A DNA stretch of 64,000 bases, taken from Poa pratensis (taxonomy: Eukaryota; Streptophyta; Magnoliopsida; Poales; Poaceae). Below, piece by piece: positions 11,581-23,318 of this stretch (positions within the stretch are counted from its first letter, which is position 1; each line of letters opens with the position of its first letter). The notes beneath the pieces were generated by a model that saw only the letters and a list, made by a program, of their open reading frames with translations, was not told the origin of the DNA and did no database searches. The DNA lies in NCBI GenBank assembly GCA_947311845.1, contig CAMZMU010000052.1, positions 132,957,169 to 133,021,168 on the forward strand, in the 5' to 3' direction. The translations under genes and the position numbers were made by a program.

Positions 11581-11583
11581 GGC

Positions 11584-11649
11584 TGTAAGGCTGTGTGCTG
11601 TTATTCTCCTAAGCTTTGTGATGAGTTTCTCAAGAAACTTTTATGATGT
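11584..11649. other. Junction of element 1 and element 2; remnant of a 5' LTR at most
   Basis: Only about 65 bases separate the primer binding site of element 1 from antisense-gene sequence of element 2. A TG at 11584 could be the inner LTR boundary. No complete LTR fits here, so both elements have lost LTR sequence at this junction. The exact breakpoint cannot be fixed by eye. Confidence 0.5.
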
Positions 11650-12468
11650 TTGGAACAGAAACGGCCAGTCGCCACATCATCCGGCTCATCGCGGCATCGC
11701 GCCCCTACTCCATCTCGAGCTCAGGTGGCAAATGATGCCGCAGTAATGCGTTATATGAAGGCTCGAGTCACAAAACTGGAGCAAGAGTTGGGGAGTGCCT
11801 GTAGTGAGCTGGATAGGATGAAGGCTAGCCCTGCTCTACCCACTCAGCGAGAGGAGTATGTGCTTGGCGAGATGGAGATCGTGAACAGACAACTCGAGTG
11901 TAAGCATGACTGCTCTTATCTCAAGAGTTCATAATCTGTCCTTTTTGTTCACCCAACATGTGTTGTTGTAGGTTTTGTTCCAGATTTCCAGGCGGAGCAG
12001 GCTCATGTAGATGAGCAGTTGAACAATGCGACTAACGAACCCACGACTGGCCGTCAGCACTTTCGCTTGGATAATCACCGAGCACGCATACTCGCGACTC
12101 TGCAGGATCGAGTGTGGCGGAGCACTATGCTTCTTGAGTTATGCAGGTTGGCCTTCAGTCGAATCAACCAGACGCCTTTTCCGACTGGGCCGCAACCTCA
12201 AGGAATCCACGCGTTGCTCGGGCTTTTCCGGACTACAGGTTCCATTCGAGACTTTATTGCCCAGAAGCTTGTGGATGGAGCCAACGCAACAATGGCATAT
12301 ATCCGAAGTCAACGTCCAAATATGCAACTACGTCCACCCGTGCCTGGATCGTCTTTGTCCCAGTCGCATCTTGACGATACAGTCGATCATGCGAGGGTGT
12401 TGGTTGATTGCTATCATGCTCAACTTATGGGCCCTGTTCTTCCAGTAAAGGACGAACCGGAAGATTAG
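11650..12468 (+). pseudogene. 3' exons of the antisense accessory gene of element 2
   Basis: Two exons are supported: about 11650-11899 and 11972-12468, with a GT-AG intron of 72 bases and matching phase. The first encodes a short coiled-coil-like part (KARVTKLEQELGSACSELDRM). The second encodes a helical part ending in KDEPED. The position relative to integrase equals that of the gene at 177-4126, so I take it as the same type of gene, although the visible parts share little sequence. The conserved front domain is missing. The frame at 11650 starts at TTG and is simply where the sequence becomes open. Confidence 0.55.
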
Positions 12469-12955
12469 AGTTTTTCTGTATAGGGGACAGCCCCCGAGTG
12501 TAAATGTTGCCACTTGTACTTAGTACATATTTGTTCACTTGTATGTATGCAGCCCCCGAGTGTATCGAGTGAGGCTGTGAATTTTTGCGATGTTTGAAGC
12601 TTCAACTCATGTTATTGAGCAACTTTTTGGTTTATGTATGATTTTTTACGACCTAGCCCCCGAGTATTCGAGTGCGGCTGGGTATTATGTTTGAAGGAGC
12701 GAGAGCTCACGTTTTGAAGTAGCGCAGCCTCCGAGTCCTCGGGTGAGGCTAAGGTTGTGCGAGTAGTTTGTGCGAGTAGTAAACAGGGAGAAATATGAGG
12801 AATTCATTGACTATATTCCATTTATGAATGTTAGGCTGTAGGCCGCCTCATTAAAAACCTTCCAGTCCCCTTAGGTACCCTGGTAAGGAAAAGAGCGCGT
12901 CTGAAACCTGCAGCCATCCGACATATGCGCCTATTACATTATGCGACTGAGCAAT
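12469..12955. other. Convergent spacer of element 2 with repeated AGCCCCCGAGT motifs
   Basis: No coding sequence is seen. AGCCCCCGAGT-type motifs recur at about 12489, 12551, 12656 and, altered, at 12725. The last three are followed by a partner reading like 'CGAGTGAGGCT'. The same core, seen from the other side as CTCGGGGACT, is scattered in elements 1 and 3. Confidence 0.5.
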
Positions 12956-13703
12956 CTAAGCATAGAAACGGCGCAGCTGCGCAACGTTCCAAGGATTGTG
13001 CGAGAGTTCGCCTGTCTTCGCGTGCTTCAGTCTGTATGCTCCACCGCCAATGACCTCGATGATGATGAAGGGTCCTTCCCATGGAGAAGCAAGTTTATGC
13101 ACCTTCTTTTGCTTGATTCGAAGTACCAAGTCACCAACCTCGAAGGATCTAGTACGCAGTCGATGGCTGTGATAGTTGCGGAGGTCTTGCTGGTAGACAG
13201 CTGTGCGTGCTAGCGCCGTGTTGCGTGCTTCTTCGAGCAAGTCGACTGCATCCTCGAGTGCTTCATCTGCGTCGTCCTCGTTGTATGCTTTGACTCTTGG
13301 TGCATTGAACCTTACGTCTGATGGCAGGATTGCCTCTGATCCGTAGACCATGAAGAATGGGGTAAATTGTGTTGAGGCGTTAGGCGTTGTGCGTAGGCTC
13401 CATAGCACAGATTGGAGTTCTTCGATCCAAGCATCCGCAGCCCTTTTGAGTGGCACCAGGAGGCATTTCTTGATTCCGCTCGTCACAAGTCCATTGGCCT
13501 TTTCGACTTGGCCATTGGATTGCGGGTGTGCCACAGATGCATAATTAAGCGTGATATCTTGCTCTTTGCAGAAGGATCGGAATTCCTCAGCCGTGAAGTT
13601 TGCACCGTTATCAGTGATGATGCTACTTGGCACACCAAAGCGGTATATGATGGATTTTATGAAAGTGACTGCTATAGTGGCAGTCGAACTTGTGATAGGG
13701 ACT
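12956..13703 (-). pseudogene. Integrase, C-terminal part, element 2
   Basis: The frame contains the second catalytic Asp (ITDNGANF), the catalytic Glu (NGQVEKAN) and a C-terminal LASPWEGPFII motif. It ends at 12956 next to the convergent spacer. It is cut at 13703 by the insertion of element 3. The matching N-terminal side with the zinc finger and the first catalytic region continues at 34884. The open frame to 13915 is artificial, because it runs into the LTR of element 3. Confidence 0.85.
13699..13703. repeat. Target site duplication GGACT (left) of element 3
   Basis: GGACT precedes the LTR start TGTCGGGG and recurs at 34879-34883 right after the LTR end ACGACA. Confidence 0.9.
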
Positions 13704-14747
13704 TGTCGGGGATGTAACCCCGGGTACCCCAAAGTTATTGGTTTAACCAAGGTGATAAAAGAGTTATAAGCAAGGAACCAGTGTATAGCAGATAAAGAAA
13801 CAGCAGAAAAAGGCAACCTGGGCCGAGTTAGCGGCGGCCTCGGTTGACCGAGGTGGCCAACCTCGGAGCGGTCCGAGATCTCCAGGAGGCCGAGCTCCTT
13901 GCAACTCCGGAGCATGCCGAGCTCTGCCTAGCTTCGGTGGGCGAATTGCTCCGCCAGCCCCTGGACGGGCCGAGTTATCCAGCTGGACCGAAGTACACGC
14001 CTCGGGGCAGGCCAATCTCCAGGAGCGGGCCGAGTACTGCGCACCTCGGCTGGGCCGGCCCACTTTCCTAACCCGGTTAAGCCAGCACTTCCCAGCCTCG
14101 GAACGGGCCAAGGCGTGTTACCTCGGAGCAGGCCGAGGTTGGTAACCTCGGATTGGGCCGTTGCCAGGTTGAGCCTCCTCTCCAACGTCGCAGGGACCAG
14201 TAGCGAGACGTCGTCTCGGCTGCTGGTGCGACCGGGCGCACCGATGCTTCTCTCAACTCGGAGCAGGCCGCTGCCTCGGATCGGGCCGGCCTCCTCTGCC
14301 CCGGATTGGGCCATCTTCTCCAGGCTGGGCAGGCTACCTTCGCCTCAACCTCGGGTGGGCCGGGACAGCTAAAACTCGGACGGACCGAAGCGCACTCCAG
14401 CCTCGGTTCTGTGATCGTCACCAGCTCTCGATACTAGGAGCAACCTAGATCGGGGCAGGAGGCCCCGACATTCTAACGCTACCTCGACCTCCTACTCCTC
14501 TAGCACCACTGCCAGGACCAGCATCTTCGCGAGTAGCACGTCATGTCCCGCATCTCCGGCATTCCCAGCTACTACCTCGTCCAGTACAAGATACCCCTGC
14601 CACCTCCTGGTAACCCGCCGTGGATCCCGCAGACAAGTGCTAGAAGACAAAGGAAAGGACAGCATCTACCGGAGATGCCGGAGACAGAAGCTAGAAGACA
14701 AAGAAGCCCATCCCATCGGAGTCAACTATGCTACAATGCGTGAACAG
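13704..14747 (+). repeat. Left LTR of element 3, first part
   Basis: It matches 33401-34447 of the right LTR. It is rich in CCTCGG/CCGAGG motifs (about 13830-14420). Element 4 interrupts it at AACAG. Confidence 0.92.
14743..14747. repeat. Target site duplication AACAG (left) of element 4
   Basis: AACAG is repeated at 30789-30793, where the sequence resumes as in the uninterrupted right LTR near 34448. Confidence 0.9.
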
Positions 14748-17277
14748 TGAAATGACAAGGATGTCGCCTAGAGGGGGGGTGAATAGGCGTTTAAAAACTT
14801 TTCTGGTTTAGGCTTGCTAATTGCGGAATAAAACTAGATGTTTAAATTAACAAGCCAACAACCTAAATAAACTATGTCACCTATGTGCACCAACAACTTA
14901 TGCTAAGTAAGTCAAGCAACAAAGTGATAGCAAGATATATAACTTCACGCACGAAGGCTATCACAATGTAAATTGCATAAGTAAAGAGCTCGGGTATAGA
15001 AATAACCGAGGCACGCGGAGACGACGATGTATTCCCGAGTTCCTCCTTTTGAGGGGAGTACGTCTCGTTGGAGGGGTGTGAGTATCAAACTCAAGATGCC
15101 ACAAATGGCCTCACCCTATTCTCCGATGAACCTTGCCCAAAAGCTCGATTCACCGTCCACTATTGATTTCCTTTTGGGCGGAAATCGAGTCCCTTACAAC
15201 AAACTTGAGGCACAACCCACAAAAGGATCGGGAGCTCCCAAGCGGCCACAAAAGGCCTTGCACCGCCACAAAAGGCGCCACTCGCCACAAAAGGTGTATA
15301 GGGTCCAATGACCCAAGAGTAACAAACTCACGAACTTTCACTTCCACGAATCTTCGTGGAGAGAGCAAACCGATGCACAAAAGCAATGGCAAGAGCACAC
15401 GGAGTGCTCAAGTCCTTCACTCTCAAATTCCAACAAAGCAACAAATGCTTATGGGGGAATAAGAGAGGAAGAACAAAGGAGGAGAAACACCAAGAACTCC
15501 AAGATCAAGATCTACTAGGTTCCCCTCACTAAGAGGAGGAATGGATTGGTGGAAATGTAGATCTAGATCTCCTCTCTCAAATCCCTCAAAGATATGCAAG
15601 AATCATGGGAGGAATTGGGAGAGGGGCAAGCTTTCCAATGTCAACAATGGAGGAGAGAGAAGGGGAAAACGTGCTTGGAAGAGCTAAGTGGCTGAAGGTA
15701 GGTGGAGGGGTATTTATACCCCTCCCAGAAAAAGAGCCGTTGCAACCACTTAGACCGGAGACTCCGGACCACGGAGGCCGGAGACTCCGGCCAGTGCGGA
15801 GACTCCGGACCAAAAGTGCGGAGACTCCGGACCGGGGAGAGCAGGGAAAAACCGTTTGTAGAAAACTAACACCGGAGACTCCGGACCATAAAGGCCGGAG
15901 ACTCCGGTCTGGGCGGAGACTCCGGGGAGACTCCGGACCAACTCCGGATTCAAAACAGCGGCTGCCGCCGCGAAGCTCTTCAACGCAGAAAAAACAGATG
16001 GGCCGGAAACTCCGGACCTTGAGGGCGGAAACTCCGGCCCTGCCGGAAACTCCGGGGAAACTTCGGACCTACTCCGGCCTCGATACCGCAAGCGCCGTGC
16101 GCGAGGCACTTAGCCTCAAAACCAGGGGCCGGAGACTCCGGACCGAAAACCACGGAGACTCCGGACAGAAAAACCAGTAGAGCAGCAAATCCTGAAATGC
16201 AATAACTTTCTCGTCCGAACTCCAAATCAGGTGAATCCAATTGCGTTGGAAAGGTAACGACAAGAGCAAATCTTGAAGTGGACCTATAGAGGGGATACCA
16301 CACATGGGAAGGTGTGGACCATATCTTGAAGTGGACCGATAATATTTCCAAAGCCGAGAATGCAAACAAGTTTTCATCCGGACTCCGTTTTCAATGATCT
16401 TGGGCTTGTTCCGAAGATAATCACAAGCACTACAAGATCATGCATATACACATCATAGTCCATCATGCGAGGAGGAGACCACAAGGAGAGAGTTTGACCT
16501 CTCTAGAAACGACGAACCGGTAAAACCTCGAACATCAAAAACACCACAAGATATTCACTTGAAACCCGTTTTTGATGAACTAGAGCTTGGTATGGAGATG
16601 AACACAAGCTCCAAATTCTCACATGGATAAAAGCCAAATAAGAACCAAGAAAGATGATAAGCCAAGAATGCAAAGGTTTGAGCTCTCCACAAAGATGCGA
16701 TCAAGTTACTCACTTGAGAGCCCCTCTTGATAGTACGCCGTCTATCCTATAACCCGGTCTCCCACTAACAACATGAGACCGGTAAAATAGAAAACCTATC
16801 AAGATCATACCTTTGCCTTGCGCATTCCACTTGAGCTAGATGATGACGATCTTGATCTCTTCAAGTGGACCACCTTTCTTGATTGCGCTTGCTAGCATAT
16901 GCTTGATGAAGACATCTCCAAATGCTCCCCCATACTCCATTATGGGAGAGCCTCGCTAAGCTCCGTCTTCAAGAATCCACTTGCGCTTCATATACTTCTT
17001 GTCTTGATATGATGATGGCTTGGAGATAAACATGAATCTTCACTCAATCTTCTTTTCCAAGCCACTCTTGCAATAAGCTCATCTCTACACATGACCATTC
17101 TTCATATATAAATCCTTGGATAGAACCTTGGTCATCATATACTCTTCTAGAGTCCAACACATGAACTCCAAACTTCTTCATGGACTCGATCTATAAAGAT
17201 ATCTCAATGCAAACATTAGTCGATAGAGATTGTCATTAATTACCAAAACCACACATGGGGCAACACATGCTCTTTCA
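14748..17277 (-). repeat. Element 4 LTR, copy 1 (3' LTR), 2,530 bp
   Basis: It starts TGAAATGACAAGG and ends CATGCTCTTTCA on the plus strand. Comparison with 23319-25844 by eye shows around 16 small differences, under 1 percent. A GC-rich portion at about 15750-16165 holds a dense set of CCGGAGACTCCGG-type inverted repeats. Open frames within it are repeat-derived and I do not call them genes. Confidence 0.9.
15750..16165. repeat. Cluster of near-palindromes CCGGAG-A-CTCCGG in the LTR
   Basis: I count about ten GGAGACTCCGG and three GGAAACTCCGG units in roughly 420 bases, irregularly spaced. The same cluster is in LTR copy 2 (about 24320-24740), and its latter part is in copy 3 (29446-29680). 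Confidence 0.85.
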
Positions 17278-19460
17278 ATCTCCCCTATTTTGGTAATTGA
17301 TGACAATCCCTTTTACGAGGGTTTATATAATGAATTAAGCAACCATGCACAATAAAGAGCAAGGATGCAAGAGAAAGAAAGGCAAATGCTTAAGAACGAA
17401 ACTAAAGCATAAAACCAAATTCCCTTAAACCCTCTAAATCTCTCCCCCATTGGCATCGATTGCCGAAATGGGAGGAAAAATTTAGAAGACCAATATAGGA
17501 ATAGCTACCCCATAATGTGTGCATTTCTCATAATATGAGTTAAATCAAATGCACGTATCCAATGACGAATAGAGGCAGGGAGATCAAACTATATCAAGGA
17601 TCCAAAGATTGCGAAAGAAAATCAAATTTGAAGGATACTTCGACAAAAGAAGTAACCAAACAAAGGATCCGAAAAGGTGTTCTCAAAATCGAGAGGGAAC
17701 TCCCCAAGGTACGTGCACAAAACGGATTTGCATTTCAATACAGTGTGCACAACATGGAATCCTCACTCCCTCCTAGATAGATTCGAACACAAGCATATGC
17801 AAGAGAATATAAAGAGAAAAAGGAGCAGAACAACTTGCAACAAATAAAATGTTTTGCAACGTGAGCAAGGAGCGGCAAATAAAATGATGGGTGTGAGATA
17901 TAAAGACATTTTAGGAGACCAATACAAGGATGAGCAAAAGCATCAACATAGTCTTTTAAAAAGTGTTGCACATAGTGCATATCGTGTCTTTCCCGTACCC
18001 ACACACCAAAGAAGATATAGCAAATAGCTCCACAAGCTTATTAAGATGTAAAATGGAATACCAAATGAAAAATGAAGCTTGTGCCTTTTAGAGACCACCA
18101 AGGAATCAAAAGAGAACAAGGGGTGGTCACCAAAGAATTGGAATACCAATTAAAGAAGTAACTATTCTCATGTGTATAAGTTTCTAAGTAGACACCAATC
18201 ACTAAGATATAAGTCCACAAATAAACATGTACACACAAAAATAGGTACAAAGCTAAAGAACATGATATCCAAGTGGAAGTCATAAATACACCAATAAGAT
18301 CTTTGTTTAAAAGCATAGCACAAAGCTTAGTTTTATCTTAAAGGGATATAGATGAACTTCCAACACATACTCATCATAGCATCAAAACTATCCACAAGGG
18401 ATAAAGTGATAAAAATGGGATGCTCCGAGAAAGATAACAAGTATCGCAAAAGGCAAATGATTTTGAAAAGCATCAATATTACATATGTGAGCCATAGAGT
18501 AGAAAGTGCTAGATTAACATATATGGGATTGATGAATCATGAAAATGATTATATATATATTCCCCTTGATATGTAATCATCCCGGCTTGCCCACATTTGC
18601 AACAAAGTTGTTTTGCAAGAACCAAAAGAATTGCAAAAAGAGATTCATGCCATGAAACAACCTACACAAGATTGAAAGCTAGAAATGTATGCATGAGCTA
18701 GATACTTGTTACCGAGATAGCATTGTTGATGTAGAAGATACGAGTTCACAATCATCCGAGCTTGGCTCCAATAAGCACATGGTGACAACACCTTCCTTGT
18801 AGATGAGACAAGCTAACAATGTATCTCAAGTGTACCTAAAACAAATTCAAGTACAACATGGTACCCAAACTAATTGGGTCCAAAGTAGTTAGAGCAACTA
18901 CAATACATAGGACAAACTCCACATAAATATGTGCATATTGATATGAAATTGAATTTCATGCACATCTTACCCATTTAGGATTTGATGGAGTTTATCCTAT
19001 ATATTGGATCAATGAAAGTAAGCATGCCATAAGATATACATATAGTAAATATGCATGCACAAAACTTTCAAGAACCAAACGAGATACAATTCGGACAAAA
19101 CACCAATTAACCAACAAAGTACACACAAGTGTGACAAGGAAATAAGTTGCCCAAATTATATCAAATATCCAAATCAACACATGATTGAAGATACCACTTT
19201 GAAAAAGATACCAATGAAATCAAGATACCAAATTGATGAAAATATCATCAAGGAATAACCCAAACCCTCTACACTTTTCATGATGGCACAAGGTACCAAG
19301 ACGACAAATGTTTGTCTTCCAAAGAGACACGTCATCGGGATCAACTACCAAATGAATACAACTAATGTTCAAAAAGCTTATAGGATTGCTCCCCCAAGAT
19401 GTGTGCATTAATTATGAATTTGCATTTGAATACAAAATGCACACACACATGAGATCATCA

Positions 19461-19491
<31 letters not shown>

Positions 19492-19894
19492 ATTCAAACA
19501 CTAGTCATGTTCAAGAAAGGCAAGAAATTGCAATACCAATTTAAAGAACGGTGTTTTACTCAAAGTAGGATAGTTTCCCAAGGAATAGTGCATTATTAAG
19601 AAGTATGACTTTTGAATGTCAATGCACAAGAATTGGATCATTGCTTTTCCCAACTCAAGAAAGCACAAAACAAATTTTGTGTAGAGCAACAAGGATCCAA
19701 AAGATACAAGGAAGACAATTCAAAGCAAGAGCCAAAGTGAATATGATCAATATATTTACCACAAATATGATTATCACTTGTCAAGACAAGTAATGTATGG
19801 AGATATTTCTCGGTGGTGGATTGCAAAGATATATTCAAGATCATATTCACAAAACATAAGCATATGGCAAAGGATAGGAAATAAAAGCTATGCT

Positions 19895-19935
<41 letters not shown>

Positions 19936-20799
19936 CTTGATAGCTTCAAATATTCACGCGATCATGCAAAGCAACTCCAAGGAGTAGCTTGAAGCAATTG
20001 GTTTCCCAAAAAGATATATGAGAACATAATTAGGGAAAGCCATATCAAGAACATCCATCACAAACAAGATCCAACGGTGAGAGGCAAATAGTATTTAAGC
20101 AAAAAGGAACTTGTTTGAGAAACATGCCACAAAGGAATAAGATAATGAAGAATATCAGTTCTAGGTGGCAATACCTCACATGTTCACATTATCTAGGCTT
20201 GTAATATGCACAAAGCTTATTACTCCCCCATAATGTGACAATTCATTTATTTTAAAACAAGAGGCAAACAAAGCCAACTTGAGAAATTAATGGACATTAT
20301 AGAATTTGAATTTCTCATGAGCAAGACATACCACATAGAGAATAGATAAGATTGATATATCATCACTAAGTGGTATTCCTCATGTACACATATTTTTAGA
20401 ATTGTGAAGTGCACGAAGCATATCACTCTCCAAAATGGGATAGTCCATTATTCTCTCAAAAGGAGAGCCTACAAGATAAGAGATCAAATAAAAGTAATAA
20501 GGCTCAAAACAAATATGGTGTGCAAACCAACATACACATACTTGATTACTCAAATAAGTAAGTAGAGAGCACAACACATACAACACTAGTAAGGTACAAA
20601 ACCAAACACATGTAAGGGTGCAAGCAACTTTCAATGTATATATATGATTTAAATAGAAGTTACCGCAAGGAGGCTCATTGGATGTGATATAGAACAATGT
20701 AATCCAAATGACTTGGCTTGAGAGAATATAATTGATGAAGCTCCCTTAATTCTTCATAATGTAGCCAAGTCTCCAATGCCCTCCAACAACACCTATTGA
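17278..20799 (-). other. Non-coding AT-rich interior of element 4
   Basis: This part lies between the end of gag and the 3' LTR. It is adenine-rich on the plus strand, with no frame longer than about 105 codons and none resembling polymerase or integrase. It starts (on plus) with atctcccctattttgg, the complement of the polypurine tract. A TC/TA microsatellite lies near 19462-19490 and a GATA run near 19895-19934. A second copy follows the second LTR (25845-29340) with shorter microsatellites. Pol is therefore absent, not merely decayed beyond one frameshift. Confidence 0.75.
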
Positions 20800-23263
20800 T
20801 CAAGTTTTGGCTTGTTGGTCCCCAACCAAGTTGGGTCCTAAGAGGTTAGTCACAATAGGCTTGGCAACCCAAATGGTTCTTTTCTTGACACCACTTTGAG
20901 TACCAACATATTTGGCAAACACATTGCCAACCTTATCTTTCCTAAGAGAATAAACATTATCAATTATGATAGGGTTGGATAAGGTACCACTAGTGCATGA
21001 AGAGGCAAAGTGACCCTTCTCACGGCATAGTAGCAACATTGGCTTCCTCCTTTCTTCTTAGTTGTAATCTTGACTTGTGGAGGTGTAGCATGATTCTTCA
21101 TGGGAAGAGACCGTTCTTCACCTTGAGGAACTTGAGATTGCACTTGAGGCTTCTTCCCTTGTTGCTTCTCACTAAGAGCTTCTTCTTCAAAGGGCAAGAT
21201 CTAACATGGTGCCCTTCAATTTTGCACTTAAAGCAAACAATCTTGGCCGAATCTTTAACTTGTTCTTGGCCCTTTTTCTTCTTGTTGAACTTGGACTTGT
21301 TCTTGATATTGGAGTTGAATCCAAGTCCACTCTTGTCATTGGGGCGTCTTTGAACACTCAACATATTGTCAAGTGTAGAATCCCCAACATGACGCTTTTC
21401 CAAGTCTTTCTTCAAAGAAGTGACTTGGGCCTTGAGCTCTTTGATTTCCTCTACATGGTTAGTATCAACAAAAACACTAGAGGAAGTAGATGCTTCATTG
21501 TTAGAGCAACAAGGCATGGAAAGTAATTCATCACAAGATGTAGCAACATTGTGAGTGGATGAATCACTAGGACTAGCACAAGACAATAAAGCATTTCTAG
21601 TAGAAGTTGTGCCTTTGTCCACATGAGGCTCACAAGATTTTACCTTTGTAGTGATAGCCTCATGAGCTAACTTTAGCCTAGCATGGGATGCTAGAAGATC
21701 CTCATTAGAGCTAGAGAGCTTTTCATGACTTTCTTCCAATTTCCCATACTTGCTAGTTAGCAACTCAAGTTGAGCCCTTAGCTCAACATTCTCCTTCAAA
21801 ATAGATGCTTCACAAGAAGTGGAGTTAGTAGCACAAGCATCATTAGCATTAGAAATGGAAGAAGACAACTTGGCAAGCTCATCATTCAACCTAGCATTTT
21901 CCTCAATAATATTAGCATGATCACATGAAGAAGTAGAGGAACTAGGTGCATCAATTTTAGTAGATTGTATTTGAAGTTGTTCAAAAGACTTGGTGAGAGT
22001 AGAGTGTTCACTCTCCAAGGCCTTGTGAGCCTTGGAGAGCGTCTCTAGCTCATCGTTTAGTCTATTATGACCAACACCAAATACGACCTTTTGTTTCTCT
22101 AAAACTTTGTAGTTAGCAATAGCATGGTCACGTTCTTTAATGATTTGAGAAAGAGTTTCATTTTGAGATTCATCAATATTCTCAAGCTTCTCCACAAGAG
22201 AAACTCGAAGCTCATGTTCTTCCTCAATAGCGATGGTAAGGGAAGCAATCTCATTAGCATATTCTCTTTCAAGTCTCCCCTTTTCTTCAATGATATCCTT
22301 GCACTTAATAGCAAAACACAAAATTTCACATAAGTAAGAGCAAGCTTGACTACCTTTAGGGAGAGCATTAAAAACCATCTCACTCTTCTCCATTAAGGAG
22401 TCAATATCATTAGCTTTTAATCCATAATAATCCTCATCCTCGTCATCACAAGATGTAGAGGGTTCCAAAGGTGGAGATTCATTTGAACCCTTAGCCATAA
22501 GGCAAAAGTGAGTGATGGACGATGAAGATGAAGAATTGCTTGAAGCACCATTGAGATCCATGTCTTGTTCCAACAAATGTTGGTTTTCCTCTACATTGTT
22601 AGCCATACACGAAATAGAGGATATGGAAGTATTGTTTTCATGACAACAAGACATATGAAGCATATCATCATGAGATTTAGTTAAACAACTATTACATGAT
22701 ATGCAAGGACTATCAATACTAGCATGTAAGACATTTGAGGTGCTAGAAGTGTTTAAGTCCAAAGATAGAACATTGCAATGAGATAGAGATGACGTATAGT
22801 CAATAGAGGATTCACCATCAACAATGCAATCTCTATCACCACTCACCATGTCATTACCTTGTGACAAATCACATGTTGGTGAAGTGGAAGAATAAGTGAG
22901 CTCATCTCGTCCGGAGGTGGAGGGACAACAATCATCCTCAATAATGTTGGACACTTCATATTTATCTTGAAGCTTGGTCCAAAGCTCATGAGCATTCCGG
23001 AAAGGCATGATTGAAGCAAGAACTACATCGCTCAAAACACATATAAGGCCATTAGATACTTGAGTATCGAGATGAGAGTTTTCCTCCTCCTCTAAAGATA
23101 ATTCTTGCGAATCCTTTGGAGGAGAGAAACCCACATCTACAAGACTCTTGATATAATTTGGACCAATGGCCCTAAATAGATTAAGCATGCGAATTTTCCA
23201 AACAACATAATTAGTGCCATCGAATTTAAGAGTGGGATTGTGCACTAATTCTCTAAACGACAT
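20800..23263 (-). CDS. Element 4 gag-like protein with long coiled coil and zinc knuckles; frameshifts near the C-terminus
   Basis: The ATG at 23263 lies about 40 bases inside the primer binding site. The first ~110 residues resemble the gag/UBN2-type domain of Copia-like elements (FDGTNYVVWKIRM, LWTKLQDKYE). A long Ser/Asp/Cys-rich section follows, then an extended coiled coil (about 22390-21370). A CCHC knuckle (CFKCKIEGHHVRSC) is near 21240-21200. The main frame closes at 21098. A shift near 21185 and another near 21035 lead into the remaining C-terminus, with a second knuckle-like segment (REKGHFASSC) and the end at 20800. With those two small frameshifts the gene is slightly broken. It probably forms virus-like particles, and polymerase and integrase would have to come from elsewhere. 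Confidence 0.78.
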
Positions 23264-23303
23264 CTTTACTCTCTAGGCGGTAAAGCCCTATAAAGAGAGC
23301 CCA

Positions 23304-23316
23304 GGCTCTGATACCA
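23304..23316 (-). promoter_or_regulatory. Primer binding site of element 4 (methionine tRNA type)
   Basis: The minus strand reads TGGTATCAGAGCC, two bases inside the LTR that starts at 23319. This is the standard initiator methionine tRNA site of plant LTR retrotransposons. Confidence 0.9.
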
Positions 23317-23318
23317 AT

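Larger units (their letters stand above)
1..11583 (-). mobile_element. Element 1: Tat-lineage Ty3/gypsy LTR retrotransposon, partial
   Basis: On the minus strand the order is primer binding site, gag-protease, reverse transcriptase, RNase H, second RNase H, integrase. A convergent plus-strand gene then lies between integrase and the expected 3' LTR. The second, archaeal-type RNase H is the hallmark of the Tat lineage, and an extra antisense gene is known from several grass Tat families. The 3' LTR must lie to the left of the window. The 5' LTR should begin at 11584 but is essentially missing, since coding sequence of element 2 appears by about 11650. Coding frames are nearly intact: one in-frame TAG and one frameshift over about 6.8 kb. 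I cannot name the family from sequence alone. Confidence 0.88.

Noticed and set aside
13704..13915. N-terminal part of the 319-codon minus frame ending at 12956
   Set aside because: It is LTR sequence of element 3 fused by chance to the integrase frame of element 2.
15605..16180. 191-codon frame in the element 4 LTR (and its copy at 24164-24718)
   Set aside because: It is made of the CCGGAGACTCCGG repeats and lies in an LTR; similar frames open on the other strand too.
14748..20890. A single ~6.1-kb LTR, since similarity with the right copy extends that far
   Set aside because: The polypurine tract at 17278 and the CTCTTTCA end repeated at 25844 and 30788 show a 2.5-kb LTR; the extra similarity is a duplicated interior.
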